Shown here: positions 46,494-57,773 of the stretch, in pieces | Numbering within the stretch: position 1 is the stretch's first letter | How the letters are laid out: each line of letters opens with the position of its first letter | NCBI RefSeq assembly: GCF_964355755.1 | Contig: NC_092672.1 | Coordinates: 4,962,001-5,026,000 of the forward strand | Length of the DNA: 64,000 bases | DNA from: Antedon mediterranea | Taxonomy: Eukaryota > Echinodermata > Crinoidea > Comatulida > Antedonidae | Reading direction: 5' to 3' | The notes under the pieces: generated by a model | The model's database searches: none | What the model saw: only the letters and a program-made list of their open reading frames with translations | Told to the model about the DNA's origin: nothing | Made by a program: the position numbers and the translations under genes

Positions 46494-48100
46494 TAAGGGC
46501 CTGTTTCTGCTGCATACAAAATAACCGGTTAAAATCGGTGTGAATAAATTAAAATCGGTGTGAATAAATTAACTCCATTTTCTTGGCAGCAGAAACAGGA
46601 CACATTTGTGGTAACCGGTTAAAAGGCAGCGCAAAATAACCGGTTAAAAACACCAATTTAAATCGGTGTTAGAACGCCGTTTAACCGGTTATCGCTGAGC
46701 AATTCTTAGCTGCAACACGAAATAACGGTTATTTGATTGACAGTTGTGACCCCGGGTCAGATACCGTGGCATACGGTGCGTGTTTTCCTCGTGGTTTTGA
46801 CAGTCGAACGAAGAAGTGAACATGTATGTGGATGAATGAAATCACAAGATATGTTATTCAGTTGTGGGGGGAGAGAAAGTACGGGGAAGGATGGCAGGCA
46901 ATAGAAAAGAATCACAGATAATAAATAAGAGCATTTTTTTTTTGCGTTTTGAGTTCCGGGGACTACCCAAGCTAAGCAATTTGAGGCGTTCGTACACGCT
47001 CGCGAAGGGTATGGATGGTCCTATATTAAAACCAAAACGGAAAAAAAGGGACTCAGAATGTTGCAAATACCTACCAAACGATAGTAGATAATGGTTAATT
47101 AATTATGAAAACCCAAATTTTATAGCAAAAATCATCCGAATTTATGTTGTAACGATGAATGAAAAACTTAATCCAAACGAGCGTATTTATGGCACGCCCT
47201 TAGTGCCTTTAATAGGAGAACAATGAACAATCTTAATTTGATCGTTTTATATAATTTTTTTAGAAAAACATCACATCGACTGAAAACAAATGTTATGAGA
47301 GCTTTTGATAATATATTAAATATGATTTTATTAAGCATAGAAATGTATTATTTATGTTAGTACATAAATATACGAAACAATGTTTAATACTCATTATTCT
47401 AATAAAGGCACTATGTGCGTGCGATATTCTATGACTTGGATACTCTCGTTTGATTTAAGTTTTTGTGGCTAAACTCGTCGTTTTTAACATAAATTCGGAC
47501 TATTTTTGCTATAAAAGTTAGGGTTTCATAATTAATTAACAATTATCTACTCTCGTTTGGTAAGTATTGCAACATTCTAAGTCTCGTTTTTGTTTCCCTT
47601 TGGTTTTTTGTAGGACCGCGCTCGCGAAAGACAACAGTCGTTCACGTGGGAAGGGGGCCGTATCATCATCGCCTTTGTTGAGGAATTTTAGGCTAGATAA
47701 AAATTATCCTAGGCGATCGGGCGCTGCACGACCCTCCCCATGTTATTGAAGGCGCCATGAGAATTAATTTTATTAGCGATCAGTAAGTAGGCTTTACAAA
47801 AAACAAAACTTGTAGACCTGTAGACAACATTTTATTATTTTAACATGTTTGAGATGTTCGGCGATATACACACGTGTGTATTGACGACGTCGATGTAAAC
47901 AAACAGCCAACTTACTACTTCCGTCTGAGTGTATTGCATTTTGGGTAATGATGACGTTTTGCTCGACGACCACCCATAGATTTAACCGGTTATTTCGGAG
48001 CACAAATTGAGCAGAAACGCGGTCTTGTTATTGTTATCTATTTTTAATCTATTTTAAAATAACCGGTTAAATTGCGTTATGCAGCAGAAACAGACCCTAA
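46494..48100 (+). mobile_element. Harbinger-like non-autonomous element, 1601 bp, TAA target duplication, with a nested insert
   Basis: The body 46497-48097 has terminal repeats GGGCCTGTTTCTGCTGCATA and TATGCAGCAGAAACAGACCC, flanked by TAA on both sides. A 3-bp TWA duplication is typical of PIF/Harbinger elements. Both flanks carry several AACCGGTTA palindromes. Compared with the copy at 31.4 kb, the sequence TTGATTGACAGTT (about 46745) and TATTGCATTTTGGGTAAT (about 47930) should be close together. Here they are separated by about 1.2 kb that contains a large foldback. No complete transposase or Myb-like ORF is visible. Confidence 0.75.
47013..47622. repeat. Nested foldback with arms of about 200 bp
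   Basis: Left arm 47013-47213 and right arm 47406-47622 are inverted copies. Shared blocks are AGAATGTTGCAA, CTACCAAACGA, TTAATTAATTATGAAA, TTTTATAGCAAAAAT, CCGAATTTATGTT and AGTGCCTTTA. The spacer is about 190 bp. Outside the arms, CTCGCGAAGG (about 47000) and GCTCGCGAAAG (about 47620) extend the symmetry. In both arms the same frame can be read to a common YLPN-(D/E)-SR stop, so an ancestral coding end is possible. Confidence 0.7.
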
Positions 48101-48117
48101 ATGTGGCAGTAAACATA

Positions 48118-48349
48118 TGTACAGGTATACATCAAGGTCTGTTTTATTTATTTATTTATTTATTTATTTTCACTTCTGGACAGTAGTTGAAGGAGACAGT
48201 AATGTTACAGATAGTTCATTCTTTGTTACTATCCTAAAATAAAAGCTTACTCTTAAGCTCTATTTTTATTTTTTTTTTATTTCTTTATTCTGACAGAAAA
48301 TCATAGGATAAAAACACAATAAAGTACCGAGACGGCAAACTTATTTCCA
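48118..48349. other. Intronic sequence with a (TTTA)n run
   Basis: TTTATTTATTTATTTATTTA at about 48143-48169. Otherwise unremarkable. Confidence 0.6.
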
Positions 48350-48489
48350 TTGTGGTCTACACTAACTATCAAACTAGTTTTACAAAAAAAAAGTATTGAT
48401 ATGCCTAAATATGGTAGTGATAATGATGTTCATATATAGGCACATCACATTTTTAACATAAAGTTTGATAGTGTGTTAGACAGAGCTTA
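48350..48489. mobile_element. MITE family A, copy 10
   Basis: GTGGTCTACACTAACTATCA to GATAGTGTGTTAGACAGAGC. The left end is mutated; the centre is ATGTTCATATATAGGCACAT. Confidence 0.78.
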
Positions 48490-50358
48490 GGCACAATAGC
48501 AGAAGAAGTTTTAGAATTACACATATGAATTCAAAGTTTACATACTAATATAGCAGTATATTTGAATATCCATTAAGTAACACATTTTAATTTTAAAAAA
48601 GGTACATAGCACCATTCTACATGTTTTGTTATTTATGGTACGATATAGCAGCTAAAATGTATAATATTTAAGACAAAAATTAAAATATACTTTTTAATGT
48701 TAGATAGTTAAAACTTGCAATGTTTGGAAAACAAAGTAACAATGGTTGTTTTCAAAACATTCTTGCATAGTTATTCTTGTATAGCAGAATCAGATTTAAA
48801 AAAACGATTTATGGTCAAAAATAAATCATCTCATCATAAAAACATTTTATTTTTGTCTTTGTTGCGTACAAAATAGTGTTATAAACGGCTTTCAAAGGTG
48901 CTTTGCATCATCTTTGTAAACTAATTGCCTAATCGTTTTCCCCGCGGTAACAAATTATGACAAGATATACCCTAATGGACCAATAAGGACAAGGATAATT
49001 GGAGAACTGTACATCTAATTGCCCGATATGTCCAATTTACCCAACAAATGCATTTCAAATTTACATTGATGAAACAACAATGAGAATAGTGGAGTTATCA
49101 AGCCATTGACGTACATCATCAAATTATACTTGATACGTTCGCTAAAGCATTTCAATTTGTACTCTGATTTATCATTTCATCTGTAATGCTTGCTACGAAG
49201 GTCGTGGCAATATTAAACTCAAATTATCGACTAGAATATTGTGAAGTAGTAGACAGATAGACAGCAATTTATTTAATCGTTTGCGACTCCTTAAAATAGG
49301 AGGAAGATGATGACAATGACAAAAATGATTTATTCTTGTCTATTTAATAGACATTTTTTATTTGAAATGTAATATTTCTTGGACTTTTAATATTGATGAT
49401 AATAATATAGGGTAATCTATCTGGGAAGATTCAACTATGTACAAACTGAAATAGCACCCCATCTCAATTTAATGAATCACGAAATCATACAAAATTAAAA
49501 CATAGCTACAATGTACCCAAGTTGACATATCATATCATAAACATCAATTAAAATAGTAATATATTTCCTCATTTGCATAAGTCATAGGTCACTTCAAATT
49601 TATTTAAAGTGCCCCTATGTTTTGAGTGTGTGGTTTTTTTTTAATGATAATCATACTCAAGGCTATCAATTAGACATGAGAGTTTATCTACAAAGTAGTC
49701 ACAATTAAATAAAGTTGTTATTCAATAAACATGAATGATCGATAAATGTATTTAAAATGTTTACATAAATCTAATGGTAAAATTCTGTATTGTTTCCTCA
49801 AGGCTTTATATTTCTAATGGATCTTAAAATCATCTCCTTTGTTCTTTAATAGAATATCTTGTTCTTTAATAGAATATCTTGTTCTTATTTTAACAATGTC
49901 TTTCTAATTGCAATTAACAATTTTAGAAGTTGTCGTTTGTTATGAATTACTTGGCAACCAATTTTAAATATTCTAAGGACGACACTGTCACGTTTGGTAT
50001 CAATTGATAAGATGCTACACAGTGCTTTTGTTTCATGTATTCTCAAGATTATTTTTGTCATCGTCGTTCACTATTTTCAAGTCTTTCAGAATTAGCAATC
50101 ATGTCGATATTGATCCAACGGTTATAATTACATTTATCGGCAGACAATGGACGCATGAAGACTCGCAAACTTGTTAATAATATACTACTTAGTTGGAAAG
50201 GTGATATATCTAATAAGAATAAGCAGTTTGTATTGATTGATATGAAGTAATAGTGCATTTCATATCATCCACACATTATGTCATCTTGATTAGTCGATAG
50301 CTTTTTTTTTATTTAAAGAGGTATAATTATAACTTGTTCCATTTATGATCGTTTTTGG
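48490..50358. other. Intronic sequence, mostly repeat-free
   Basis: The only repeat seen is a 22-bp doublet (TTGTTCTTTAATAGAATATC) at 49839-49880. The stretch 48900-49260 is of mixed composition and holds no listed element. Confidence 0.5.
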
Positions 50359-50557
50359 AGCCTGTGACCGTATTTACCAATCGCACTTAAATGAGATATT
50401 TCCCTTAAATATTAAGTATTTCACCGCAATAAATATTTAAGTATTTCCCTTAAATTGTATTCACAATAGATAGGATTAGGAAGTACTGTACTTGTTAATT
50501 TTAAGGGTAAATGTTTCCCTTAGCCCAAGTGTAAATGGTAAATATGAACACAGGGTT
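50359..50557. mobile_element. MITE family E, complete copy (about 199 bp)
   Basis: GCCTGTGACCGTATTTACCA and, at the other end, TGGTAAATATGAACACAGGG are inverted. Next to them lie ACTTAAATGAGATATTTCCC and the inverse-like GGGTAAATGTTTCCCTTAGC. The centre repeats ATTTCCCTTAAAT. Confidence 0.75.
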
Positions 50558-53271
50558 TCATTGGCCTTTACTAGGGAGCTTTATATTTGCAACCTACGAC
50601 CTATGTTGTGTCTTCGGTCATCGTCTGGACCTATATGTAGTAGTAGAATCCACCAAACCACCATTTTTATGTGTTTTAATGCTGGTCAAATAAATAAACA
50701 AATTAAATGGCAACTTTGTAATACTAATAATAGGGAAAGATATATACAAAAAATGTTTGGGCTAGATTATAACAGCTTTTTTTTTTAAAGCCCTAGGCAA
50801 CATTTTTTTTCTACTACCTAGTCATTTTAATATGGAATATATCTATCATGAGATGACATAATCACATATTTTGATGGATTAACTGTCTGTTCTTGTAACC
50901 TGGATAACAAAAATACACATGTAACTAACTTGTTGGTTTTTTAAAACTATCAATCTAGTGTATTGAACTATTACATGTTATTTTAGTTAAGATAGACTAT
51001 TGATTTTTCTAGTTGTCTCTTGTGATTCGTAGAGTCTTCGGTAGTACAAACATTAATAGATAAATTATGCATACAACCTAATACAGGTTCATTAAGAAGC
51101 TATTGATAACTTAATTGAATCAAGATGAAAACAAAAACGAGCGGGTGTATGCTTGAGTTACTCGTTTTATTTGCACACATCAATTAGTACGCTCTGTAGC
51201 TGTTATTGATCCGGAGATAAAACGGTTATTGTATTGATGATTACGACTTGAATTCGATATAAACGTGTTTTGTGTGTTAGCCGAGAGTGGATGATTGTTG
51301 ATGCTTGTTAAGGTGATACATAATTTAATTTGATAATAGTAGTCTTTCTGCTCATGACAAAATATGTTTTCATAAGGAATAGATTTTGTAAACAAGTTAA
51401 AAAATCAATACACAGAGAAATGCAATTTGGTTTAAAGTAACATGATATTGGTTTATTTATTTATTCATAATATTTCACTAGCATGCTGCAATCAATCAAA
51501 TAGACTGACGCTAGTTTATTTTAATTTGAAATATTATAGATAAACACTTCAGAAAATTTCAAATTTACCATATTCAACTAGAAATCATTTTGATTTTGAA
51601 TAAGATCTTAATGAACCCCAGTATTAATAAGGTTTTCGTTTAATATTGATCATTTTTATGTTATTAATTAAATCTTGGACTTTAACATTGTTTATGTTAA
51701 ATAATTAGGATTTAAATTGAGATTTTTAGGAAGAAATAAATGTCAATGCTGAACTGGAAACTGAGAAAATTTGGATTTGGTCCTTAGCAAACACATGCTG
51801 GCCTGCAGTACACTGCCTACACAGATCAGACCAATTCCCTACTCTGTTTTATTAATAAGTTGTACATGTATTTTACATGGAGGAAAATTTAAATTGGGAT
51901 GAATCTTTCTTTCTTTTGAGTGAATGAAAAAAGACAATTTGAAATGGTTGTGATTTTGAATTAGCAAACTAACATCCAATTGAGTCTAGTATAGTACAGT
52001 ATAATCATCTGCCAAGATAGACTAAAGCCTGTGGCTTTTTGGATAATACTGACTTACTATGTATTGTCATAATCATTTTTTAGCCTCATTTTCTATCATT
52101 TGACATTTGGCAGATGTTCCGCACGACAAAGAATATCATTAAAATTGTTATTATGTTACAACCTCCCCATTGACATAATGAACTCTTCCGTTAGATAGAT
52201 CTCATTGTCGTTAACAGTAATAATATTGCAGTTTGATATTGCTAGACTCGCATGAGACTTGTTTGTGTATCTTGTGTACATTACAATTTTTATTGGAACT
52301 TTATTTAGGTCAGCGTTAATCATTTTGGAGGGGGAAAAAACATTTTAAATTTGCATTTAATTTGGATCAATATATGCAATTGAGAACTTATTAAATAAGG
52401 TACGTGTCTCATCTGATATTTAATCATAAAATAATTATTTATTTACTTGTGACTATCCACGTTTATTGATTATACATTGTTAATTTTTTTAAAGAAATGA
52501 ATTTATTAATAATTTTATCATAACTGCGATAGACCAATGCTAATGCTATGGTAGTGTATGTTATATTGAAAGTAGTGACTATGGTCGAAACATTTACACA
52601 TATCAATAAGTCAAAATTGGTCAGATTCATTTTGAAAGAAGAGGATATGGTCTGAATTGTAAATTTAACATATTATCATATTGGTTGGTATAGTTTAGAA
52701 GAGTGTGACAAAACCATTCAACCCCCCTCCCCCCAATATTTCTATTCTGTTCTAATGTTGAACATTGGACTAATTTACAGAAATTACAGACTGCAAACTG
52801 CCAACATCGTTATCAGGTGTTGCGATATAACCATGAAGCACTCGTAGTAAAGTATGCACAGCCGCTAGTATACATGTTATTTCTCAAGCCTAAGTGCTCA
52901 AATAATGACTATGTTAATATGACCAATGAAGATCTTTACTAAGTCAATATTGAAACAAGAAACTTTATCTCGTAAATTGGTAAGAAGCTAGGCAGGTCTA
53001 TTGTCCATGTCAAGTGGCTTGTACTTGCCTGTGATATTATCAATATTTTTGTAGCGTGATTTATTACTAAGTAATATTTATTATAAACAATTGTGATATC
53101 TTCATTACATGTATGGCGATTGACATCCCATTATAGGTTTTGATTCAACCTACTGGTGAATATTGTATGAGGTGTTCGCACGACAAATGAAAGGCTTTAA
53201 CCTTTGACCCTGACTAAATGTTACATAGTAACATTGAAGTTCATCAGTATCGGTACTGGCCAGTATCAAAT
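50558..53271. other. Intronic sequence, no gene seen
   Basis: AT-rich. The frames at 50492-50788 and 51180-51395 have no recognisable content. Confidence 0.5.
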
Positions 53272-53376
53272 CACATTCTGTGTGACATATATATCACATG
53301 TGATGCCTGTATATAGACCATAAGCCCTAACCTTAACTTAATACAGGTGTCACATGTGATAGATATATGACACTGT
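53272..53376. repeat. Imperfect inverted repeat, 31-bp arms
   Basis: GTGTGACATATATATCACAT then GTGATGCCTGTA at about 53280-53311 pairs with TACAGGTGTCACATGTGATA then GATATATGACAC at about 53343-53374. The spacer is 31 bp. Confidence 0.7.
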
Positions 53377-54628
53377 ATTTACAGAATTTGCTTGGTACTA
53401 GACAAATAATGCTATACATGAGTCGAGAGAATCAGGTGTGGAAGGAGTTGCTGAATGAAATAATTAGTGTAGTTTCTAACATCTTAGTTTCACATAGCAC
53501 CTCAACAATCTCTCTCAACCTCGGCCCTCCTAAATATTGGTATTGCACCTGGAAAACTTTTCTACGTACATCATGGTGTATTACAAAATATTATATTTAG
53601 ATACTATCAGTCAAGCTGTGATAGAATACCCAATAGAAGCAGCTCCTAAGACAGTTTTTTTTTAAAATTATTATTTGATATTAAATATTACTCTTATTAC
53701 GTGTAAATTGTCATTGAATCACTTGTCCTTTCGATCTCAAATTTCTACGAGTATTCTCAAATTTCTTGTTCCAAACCTATCCAGCTTTTAATTTTATTTC
53801 TTTTTTTTTCCATTTCTTATCATCAGACACTTAATTGACGTCCATAATTAAGTGGAAATTAAATTGAAAATTGGTTTCTTTAACCTTAATTGATGGCATA
53901 TATTACGTTTAGTTTTCCAATCAATCAAATGTTACAAAATGATTAACGTCAACAAAACGGCTATTGTGACCACACGTTATCAACGCATGGACAACAACAC
54001 AAAAGCCTTAGGCTCTGCTATCCAGTTTCTCGTGTAATTTTCACTCTACGCTACGACAATAGGTCAAAAGGAAACCCTCGAGGACTTGTTCTTAATTGTG
54101 TATTTTGGATATCGGCGCTATGTAACCCTACACTAAATAACCACTTACCGTGAGTATCTGGTTACGTTGTTGGATGATGTTCACCCCGGCAATCGATATT
54201 TACGACCACAAAAGAAGTGTATAGATCAATTCATGTACTACACAAATACTTATATCTGTTATATGTTCATATTGAATTATAACATCACAAAGATTATATT
54301 TTGCCAGTCAATAATGTTCCTCTCTTTAGCACATTTTAAGCATCGATCGAAATTAGGCTAGGTAATGTGATATGTCTCCTGGTCTAAAAAAATATTGATA
54401 GAACTTAATTTGAAGAGAGATGGAAACGAGAGATAAGAATCATTGGAAGTTCTTTCGATAGATTTTACAATCATATAATCTGTTACTGTATGTTTATTAC
54501 TACTACTGTAATGCTGTATTGGGTATACAAATTACATGTTTTTTAAAGCCAGAAGTTAATAGTTGTGTGTAATGCATTTGCTAAAGTGGACTAGATGTAT
54601 TAATACACACAATAATTGTTATCTCATA
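53377..54628. other. Intronic sequence, no gene seen
   Basis: The part 53810-54140 is of mixed composition with several TAATT and CACTTAA motifs and no repeat. Confidence 0.4.
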
Positions 54629-54770
54629 CAGCTTTGTCTACATTATCAATCTTTATGTGACAAAAAAATGTGATGTGACCATACATGATGATGTCATATC
54701 ACTACCATATTTGGGTACATCACACTTTTTTTGTCATATTAGTTTGATAATGTCTGGATGGATGGAGCTA
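54629..54770. mobile_element. MITE family A, copy 11
   Basis: CAGCTTTGTCTACATTATCA to TTAGTTTGATAATGTCTGG. Both ends are diverged; the centre CATCACACTTTTTTTGTC is kept. Confidence 0.78.
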
Positions 54771-54855
54771 ATAGAGTCCATTCAGCTGCCACTAAATGGC
54801 GCTCATATCAGTTCACACAGACAGGCGCTGCATTAGGTCTTGTACCTCCGGTTAA

Positions 54856-54955
54856 ATCTTGATTCCCACTGGGACGCAACGCAAGGACTTAAATGCAACG
54901 CAAGTAATTTGAACAATCACGACACGATGGATCATCTGAATTATCGCTTGTGAAG
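54856..54955. mobile_element. MITE family B, copy 3 (right end lost)
   Basis: CTTGATTCCCACTGGGACGC then AACGCAAGGACTT and AATCACGACACGATGGATCA. The inverse end is absent after TTATCGCTTGTGAAGGA. Confidence 0.7.
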
Positions 54956-55087
54956 GATGTGGGTGTAATGATGTTTGTTAATGTTTAATCATGTTTACAA
55001 AATGAAATTGTTACCAAAGTGCAGCATGTCAATACACACACCCACTCTGTGGATAATTTTTTATGGACTCTGGTCCAATAAAGAATG

Positions 55088-55391
55088 ATGCCACTGCATA
55101 AGGGCATGTGGAACAGTGTGTTGGATGTTCGACTACTGATCGTGAGATCCAGGTTCAAATCCAACTCTTGCCGCATTGCTTCTATCAGGCAAGATACTTT
55201 ACTTCAAATTTGTCTCTCTCCACCCAGGTGTATAAATGGGAACCCGGTTGATCAAGACACACCTTTGCGCTGATTAAAGCTGCATTATGGGAGTATGTTT
55301 CCATACGTTTGTTATTTCCAAAACAACGACTGGGGTAATAATGTTCACAATATTGGGTGCTATGTAAATCCAGGATATTATTATTATTATA
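55088..55391 (+). mobile_element. tRNA-derived SINE, nearly complete, (ATT)n tail
   Basis: The head reads GTGGAACAGTGTGTTGGATG then TTCGACTACTGATCGTGAGA and AGGTTCAAATCCAAC, which aligns by eye to a tRNA with A and B boxes at normal spacing. The body has GGCAAGATACTTTACTTCAA, TCTCTCTCCACCCAGGTGTA and AATGGGAACCCGG, a layout that I associate with widespread deuterostome SINEs. The 3' end runs into TATTATTATTATTAT, like the LINE tail at 21.4 kb, which suggests a shared reverse transcriptase. Confidence 0.75.
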
Positions 55392-56377
55392 TTTAAAAAA
55401 AAACAAATGCCCACACAATAGCTTCTCTTGAGGATTTCAATATTTCTTTATAAAATAAACAATATAGAAATAATATAATAATATAGAATCTGTTTATAAG
55501 TGTAATTAATAAGTTTAGTACATTCATATAAAGGATCATATTACACATTATAGTGCATTTCTTGAAAAGAGGTTCATGTTGTGCCTCCATATTTCAACCC
55601 TATATCAAGATTTTGAAATAAAGTAGATTTTTTAGGTGATCTGCACTAGGTCGATAACCTATTGTGATTGTTATAGACATTGCTAATAGACAATTTATCA
55701 ACAGTTATTTATTAGGGAGATTTCAAGTGGCCCTCTAGAACTTAGAATCATGTTAATTCATTGTGCGCATACATTAAAAAAAAAACCTGTCTGAGGTCGT
55801 TGGTCGTCACATATCAATTCTTTCCTTTTTCCCCACAATTTCTATTTTATTCTTTCAATTTTATTAATTCAGTTATCATTGGTATAATATTAATATTAAT
55901 CATTGTGACAGCTATTAGACTATTGATACAATAATTATCTTATCATATCTAGGGCCACGAACTTTTGATATAGACTTTGTTCAAGAGATTTTATCATAAT
56001 GTTACAGGTGTTCTGTGGTCAATTAGTGATACAGGACAAATAAAATAGGTATTATGCAAAATTATTGGTTTTAATATTAAAAAATAATATCCCCATTCCT
56101 AAATATCCACTTTTACACATTACAAGATTTTGTCAATTTTCATTGGTATTGTTACCTCCACAATGAAGGTTTGCTGGGTTTAGCAATACCCATTTTTATA
56201 AATCATAGTACCATCTATAGTATCGTACATATTTTCATGGTTAATATTGTTTGTGTCATATTGATTAAAGCAGTACATTTTTTTATGTAAACTTTGTCAC
56301 GTAGTTTAGAATTTAGAGTCATCATAATACTTTACATAATTTATTTGTAAGAACCAAATAAATTAATTGGTATGATG
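55392..56377. other. Intronic sequence, no gene seen
   Basis: Unremarkable AT-rich sequence. Confidence 0.5.
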
Positions 56378-56535
56378 ATAGATGACAAATTTCGTTTTTG
56401 TAAAAGCACAAGTTAACGGAGTACTTACTCGAACGTTTCGATCCCTATCAGAGATCCTTCTCTGATAGGGATCGAAACGTTCGAGTAAGTACTCCATTAA
56501 CTTGTGCTTTTACAAAAACGAAATTTGTCATCTAT
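56378..56535. repeat. Near-perfect 158-bp palindrome, 77-bp arms, 4-bp loop
   Basis: Left arm starts ATAGATGACAAATTTCGTTT and right arm ends AAACGAAATTTGTCATCTAT. The centre is GATCCCTATCAGAGA - TCCT - TCTCTGATAGGGATC. I find one mismatch (GTTAACGG against GTTAATGG in the other arm). Each arm contains CTGATAGGGATCGAAACG, a form reminiscent of the hammerhead-like ends of Penelope-like elements. Confidence 0.93.
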
Positions 56536-56689
56536 ACAAAATCGAAGCTAAATGAAATTCTTTCAATGGTATGATGATGTCTTTATATAATTTTGATTAA
56601 TTTAAAACACCTAGATCTGGTCACCAACATAAAAGGACAACTAAAAATAATGACACAAAAAATATCTGTAGCTAATAGCGTACAATGTT

Positions 56690-56907
56690 TACCAGCTAGG
56701 CCTACAAAACTAAGCCTTATGCCTAAAGACCGTCCATGAGAAGACATTCAACGCGAGCCTGAGCTACTTGAGAAGTGCATTGTTTTTTATCTTTATTGTA
56801 AATAACTATAAAAACGTACATACAAGGAATAACCTGGTTTTAATGTTTTTACAGTAATATATTATGCATTATATTTACGAAACGTCAAAAATTGTAGGGA
56901 ATGTAGC
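56690..56907 (-). mobile_element. MITE family D, inverted diverged fragment (copy 4)
   Basis: ACCAGCTAGGCCTACAAAAC, GACCGTCCATGAGA, GAGCTACTTGAGAAGTGCAT and ACGTCAAAAATTGTAGGGAA match, in inverse orientation, the left third of family D. It is older than the two 626-bp copies. Confidence 0.7.
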
Positions 56908-57410
56908 TGTGAATTGTGATAATATTTGTACTTATTTTTGAAATGTATACAAATAATTGTTATTCTATTTTTGATTACTGTGAAAGGACGTTGTCATTTG
57001 GTAGATTGGTTCTCCTTTGTAAAGACTCTACATAGGATTATCTATAGCTTTTCATGATGGATAAGAAGATTACTACAGTTAGAAATACATAAATTAAATT
57101 TAAATTAGCAACAGCTTAATTTGCAGATGTTTGAAATAAGTATGAGTAACTTACCATGTTAATCAATAATTTATTTTACAATTCAGAGCATAAATATTAC
57201 AGTATTTTAATTTTGTTATGTGCAAGGAATAAATATTCAGTTGTTTAGGTTATTTCTGTAGAATATGTTTCTTTCACTGCATCAACTGAATGTTTTACAG
57301 TATGTTGAATGTACATGCTGTAAATGGTTCAGGGGCAGAAACATTACATTTGAGTAACCAGAGAAAAAAAGTACACACCAAAGTCTTATACTCTAATAAT
57401 GATGAAAAGA
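56908..57410. other. Intronic sequence, no gene seen
   Basis: Unremarkable AT-rich sequence. Confidence 0.5.
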
Positions 57411-57773
57411 TTATACGGCTTTACCAGGTTGAAACACCGGTTCTCGTCAGATCACCGAAGTTAAGCGACGTTGGGCCTGGTTAGAGCTTGGATGGGAGAC
57501 CATCTGAGAAAAACGGGTGCTGTATACGGAGCTGGGGTCCCGTTAGGCATTTGAAATCAGCACTACTGATTCTTATGGCAGCCCCTGCATCTAGCATCTG
57601 CCTCATACCTCTGGTCAAGGTGGGCACTGGACGAGAGAAGCCCTTGATCAATCTTAGGACCAATCAAGGTGCTTTAAACAGTCCTGGCTTTGTTTGTATC
57701 AAACCTGTTAGTGGCGGTAATTATCGCTGTTGGTTTCGATTGAATAAAATAAAATAAAATAAAATAAAATAAA
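57411..57773 (+). mobile_element. 5S rRNA-derived SINE (SINE3-type)
   Basis: Bases 57413-57530 match 5S rRNA by eye over its whole length. Visible blocks are TACGGCTTTACCAGG, GTCAGATCACCGAAGTTAAG, CGTTGGGCCTGGTTAG, CTTGGATGGGAGACCATCTG and GGGTGCTGTATACGG. The pol III internal control boxes are the second and fourth. The rRNA part is followed by an unrelated body of about 220 bp (GCACTACTGATTC, CAGCCCCTGCATCTAGCATC, GTGGCGGTAATTATCGCTGT). The element ends in an (AAAAT)n tail at 57748-57773. A head-body-tail layout with a 5S promoter defines SINE3-class elements. Substitutions in the 5S part and the tail argue against a working 5S gene. Confidence 0.85.

Noticed and set aside
46864-47091. 75-residue Arg/Lys-rich frame as a further AUTS2 exon
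   Set aside because: The frame lies in the arm of a foldback inside a Harbinger-like element, and its end is mirrored in the other arm.
57411-57530. Functional 5S rRNA gene
   Set aside because: Too many substitutions against conserved 5S positions, no clean terminator T-run at the 3' end, and fusion to a SINE body with an (AAAAT)n tail.
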